Source: Alistipes sp. (GTDB taxonomy: Bacteria > Bacteroidota > Bacteroidia > Bacteroidales > Rikenellaceae). From it: a stretch of DNA of 8,166 nucleotides. The notes beneath the pieces were generated by a model, which searched no databases, had not been told where the DNA came from, and was given only the letters and a program-made list of their open reading frames with translations. Numbering within the stretch: the stretch's first letter is position 1; each line of letters opens with the position of its first letter. A program made the position numbers and the translations under genes. This document shows, piece after piece, positions 6,175-8,166 of this stretch. The stretch spans positions 1 through 8,166 of the forward strand of contig JAFVXS010000070.1 of the NCBI GenBank assembly GCA_017501025.1. The letters are read 5' to 3'.

Positions 6175-6882
6175 ATGAGATACAAGAGAATATTATTGAA
6201 ATTGAGTGGCGAATCGCTGCAAGGCTCACAGGGTTACGGAATCGAAATGGAGCGTCTGAAAGAGTACGCCGTACAGATTAAGCGTGCCGTAGAGATGGGT
6301 GTTCAGGTAGGTATTGTTATCGGTGGCGGCAACATCTTCCGTGGTTTGCAGGGTGCAAAACGTGGTTTCGACCGCGTAAAGGGCGACCAGATGGGTATGT
6401 TGGCGACAATTATCAACTCGTTGGCATTGCAGGCAGCACTTGCTGACGAGGGCGTAAAGTGCCGCGTGCTGACCTCTATCCGAATGGAGCCTATTGGCGA
6501 GTACTACTCGAAAGATAAGGCGGTAGAGTATTTGGAGGCCGGTTATGTGGTAATCATCGGTGGCGGAACATCGAATCCATACTTCTCGACCGACTCGGCA
6601 TCGGCTTTGCGTGGTATCGAGATTGAGGCGGACGGCTTCTTCAAGGGTACACGTGTCGATGGTGTCTATACGGCAGACCCCGAAAAGGATAAGAGTGCTA
6701 CGAAGTTCGACGAGATTACATTCGACGAAATCTATCGTCGCAACCTCAAAATTATGGATATGACAGCCTTCACGCTCTGTCGTGAAAACAACCTCGATAT
6801 CATCGTATTCGATATGGATACGGTAGGCAACCTCGAAAAGGTACTGTCGGGCGAAAATATCGGAACACGCGTACACAACTAA
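6175..6882 (+). CDS. pyrH: UMP kinase (uridylate kinase)
   Basis: This cytosolic enzyme phosphorylates UMP to UDP with ATP and feeds pyrimidine nucleotide synthesis. The 235 residues match the usual bacterial length. It belongs to the amino-acid-kinase fold, not the NMP-kinase fold. Visible motifs are KLSGE (9-13, with phosphate-binding Lys9), GGGNIFRG (50-57), the DQMGM block (71-75), GGGTSNPYFSTD (129-140, the nucleotide and UMP contact loop) and DGVYTADP (162-169). The start at 6175 gives the standard MRYKRILLKLSGES opening; no Shine-Dalgarno is visible upstream, as is common in Bacteroidetes. It is the first gene of a three-gene unit, with 12 bases to the next gene. In many bacteria pyrH lies next to frr; here a thioredoxin-like gene lies between them. 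Confidence 0.97.
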   Translation: MRYKRILLKLSGESLQGSQGYGIEMERLKEYAVQIKRAVEMGVQVGIVIGGGNIFRGLQGAKRGFDRVKGDQMGMLATIINSLALQAALADEGVKCRVLTSIRMEPIGEYYSKDKAVEYLEAGYVVIIGGGTSNPYFSTDSASALRGIEIEADGFFKGTRVDGVYTADPEKDKSATKFDEITFDEIYRRNLKIMDMTAFTLCRENNLDIIVFDMDTVGNLEKVLSGENIGTRVHN

Positions 6883-6894
6883 AAAGATAGAGGT

Positions 6895-7494
6895 ATGAGA
6901 AGACACAAAAAGGGAGGTCGCAGTTTCACATCGCTGTTTATGATTCTGCTGATATTGGTCGTTGCAGCCATTGCACTGCTACTCGTTAAACCCGAAATGC
7001 TCGGCTCGCTTATCGAAAAGAAGAGCGAACAACCTATCGAGGCAACCACTATTGTCAAGGTTGGCGAGGCGGCTCCCGATTTTACGGTTGAACTATCCGA
7101 TGGTAGCAGCGTAACACTCTCCGAGTTGAAGGGAAAGGTTGTTCTGCTCAACTTCTGGGCAACGTGGTGTCCCCCTTGTCGCGAAGAGCTGACACACGTT
7201 CAGTCCGATATTATCGACCGCTTTGCCGACAAGCCATTCGTTATGCTCCCCGTATCGCGAGGCGAAAACCACGAGGTAGTAAATGCCTTTATTGCCGAAA
7301 AGGGTTACGCATTTAAGGTTGGATACGACCCTGAACAGGCGATTTACAACAAGTATGCAACAAACTATATCCCACGCAACTTCATCATCGACGCCGATGG
7401 AACGATTGCTTTCATAGGCATCGGTTACGACCCCGAAGAGTTTGCCGAGATGATTAAGGTGTTGGACGAAAAGATTAACAATATTACAAAATAG
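6895..7494 (+). CDS. Membrane-anchored thioredoxin-like protein (TlpA/ResA type)
   Basis: This encodes 199 residues. A basic N-terminus (MRRHKKGGR) followed by a hydrophobic segment at 12-31 looks like an uncleaved membrane anchor, placing the catalytic domain outside the cytoplasmic membrane. The domain begins at about residue 56 with GEAAPDFTVELSDG. It has the active site WCPPC (Cys92 and Cys95) in NFWATWCPPCREE, and the cis-Pro region YIPRNFIID (Pro160). WCPPC is typical of TlpA/ResA-like thiol-disulfide oxidoreductases, which reduce or exchange disulfides on exported proteins or apocytochromes. The true partner is unknown. It lies 12 bases after pyrH and 6 bases before frr, so co-transcription is very likely. 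GAGGT sits directly against the ATG, too close for a normal ribosome site. There is no lipobox. Confidence 0.9.
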   Translation: MRRHKKGGRSFTSLFMILLILVVAAIALLLVKPEMLGSLIEKKSEQPIEATTIVKVGEAAPDFTVELSDGSSVTLSELKGKVVLLNFWATWCPPCREELTHVQSDIIDRFADKPFVMLPVSRGENHEVVNAFIAEKGYAFKVGYDPEQAIYNKYATNYIPRNFIIDADGTIAFIGIGYDPEEFAEMIKVLDEKINNITK

Positions 7495-7500
7495 AGAACT

Positions 7501-8058
7501 ATGGAGAGTAAAACTATTCTTTCGGACGCAGCTGCCCGTATGCAGAAAACCGTAGATTTTTTGGAGGATACGCTGCTTAACATTCGAGCAGGCAAGGCAT
7601 CGACAAATATCCTTAATGGTGTTTTTGTCGATTACTATGGCTCGCAAACTCCCGTATCGGGCGTAGCCAGCGTTACGGTTCCCGATGCAAAGACGGTACT
7701 TATTCAACCTTGGGATAAGAATATGATTCGCCTTATCGAGAAGGCTATTTTGGATGCAAACATCGGACTTACCCCATCGAACAATGGCGAGCATATCCGT
7801 CTGTCGATTCCACCACTTACCGAGGAGCGTCGTCGCGAGTTGGTAAAGCAGTCGAAGGGCGAGGTTGAGAATGCCCGCATATCGTTGCGTAATGCACGTC
7901 GTGACGCTGTCGAACTCTTCAAGAAGGCAATCAAAGAGGGTATGCCGGAGGACGAGAGCAAGGATGGCGAACAGCAGGTACAGAAACTCTTGGAGAAGTA
8001 CAGCAAGGCTGTCGATGCGGCTTTCGAGAAGAAGGAGAAGGAGATTATGACCGTATAG
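7501..8058 (+). CDS. frr: Ribosome recycling factor
   Basis: The protein splits post-termination ribosomes together with EF-G so subunits can be reused; it is an essential cytosolic translation factor. The 185 residues equal the length of the E. coli protein. The three-helix-bundle segments are recognisable: LEDTLLNIRAGKAS (21-34), then the beta domain with the VLIQPWDK stretch (66-73), then SIPPLTEERRRELVKQ (102-117) leading into the Arg-rich helix ISLRNARRDAVE (127-138). The C-terminus is the usual Lys-rich helix. The start at 7501 is 6 bases after the preceding stop, and only a weak purine stretch (agagaa) precedes it, so translational coupling is plausible. It is the last gene of the pyrH unit, followed by a strong palindromic terminator. 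Confidence 0.97.
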   Translation: MESKTILSDAAARMQKTVDFLEDTLLNIRAGKASTNILNGVFVDYYGSQTPVSGVASVTVPDAKTVLIQPWDKNMIRLIEKAILDANIGLTPSNNGEHIRLSIPPLTEERRRELVKQSKGEVENARISLRNARRDAVELFKKAIKEGMPEDESKDGEQQVQKLLEKYSKAVDAAFEKKEKEIMTV

Positions 8059-8086
8059 AGGGTTATCGCAAAACTCCTACAAACAA

Positions 8087-8120
8087 AAAAAACCTGCTTT
8101 CGATCGAAAGCAGGTTTTTT
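8087..8120. terminator. Bidirectional palindromic terminator between frr and the tRNA gene
   Basis: A perfect 34-base palindrome runs from six A (8087-8092) through CCTGCTTTCG and its mirror CGAAAGCAGG with central AT to six T (8115-8120). Transcripts from either side form the same hairpin followed by a U-run. It ends two bases from the tRNA 3' end on the other strand. Confidence 0.92.
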
Positions 8121-8122
8121 AG

Positions 8123-8166
8123 TGCCCAGGACGAGACTCGAACTCACACGGGCTAATGCCCACTAC
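8123..8166 (-). tRNA. 3' part of a class II tRNA gene, probably tRNA-Leu (partial)
   Basis: Read on the minus strand, the window end contains a tRNA 3' half. It has a variable-arm hairpin GGGC-ATTA-GCCC (8161 down to 8150), a T-arm GTGAG-TTCGAGT-CTCGT (8147 down to 8131), the acceptor strand CCTGGGC (8130 down to 8124) and discriminator A at 8123. The T-stem has two wobble pairs at its outer end. CCA is not encoded: the next bases are CT. The long variable arm restricts it to Leu, Ser or Tyr. The variable-arm shape and the implied 5' acceptor GCCCAGG favour Leu; the anticodon lies outside the window. Confidence 0.82.

Overview
The window looks like chromosomal DNA from a Bacteroidales bacterium, most likely Rikenellaceae or an Alistipes-like lineage. 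The reasons are the RpoC tail, which reads like Bacteroidetes RpoC, the TAnnTTTG-type promoter elements, the weak or absent Shine-Dalgarno sites, a large secreted MG/plug-like protein and a two-domain sialate O-acetylesterase-type protein typical of gut Bacteroidetes. The genus is inference; no marker long enough to prove it is present.

Layout. Bases 1-461 hold the 3' end of rpoC (+), closed by a strong UUCG-loop terminator (481-515). Bases 516-969 hold no credible gene. They form an unusual convergent intergenic region with several short hairpins and four short tandem arrays of 9-10 bp period. The last two arrays are inverted copies of each other around a GC hairpin. Bases 970-3777 (-) encode a 935-residue secreted protein with macroglobulin-like and TonB-plug-like parts but no beta-barrel. 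Bases 3778-4022 are a divergent promoter region with recurring AAAGTT sites and two related inverted repeats. Bases 4023-6005 (+) encode a secreted SGNH/SASA-family esterase, followed by a terminator at 6025-6060. Bases 6175-8058 (+) are a compact three-gene run: pyrH (UMP kinase), a membrane-anchored thioredoxin-like protein, and frr (ribosome recycling factor). A perfect 34-bp palindrome (8087-8120) serves as terminator for frr and for a convergent class II tRNA gene, probably tRNA-Leu, cut by the window end.

How the parts relate. The two ends are core information-processing genes (transcription, UMP phosphorylation, ribosome recycling, tRNA). Between them sits a divergent pair of envelope or secreted genes that may share a control region. 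No mobile element, CRISPR array, phage gene or defence system is visible. The best candidates for something undescribed are the patterned non-coding region at 516-969 and the repeated sites between the divergent genes; the coding genes themselves belong to known families.
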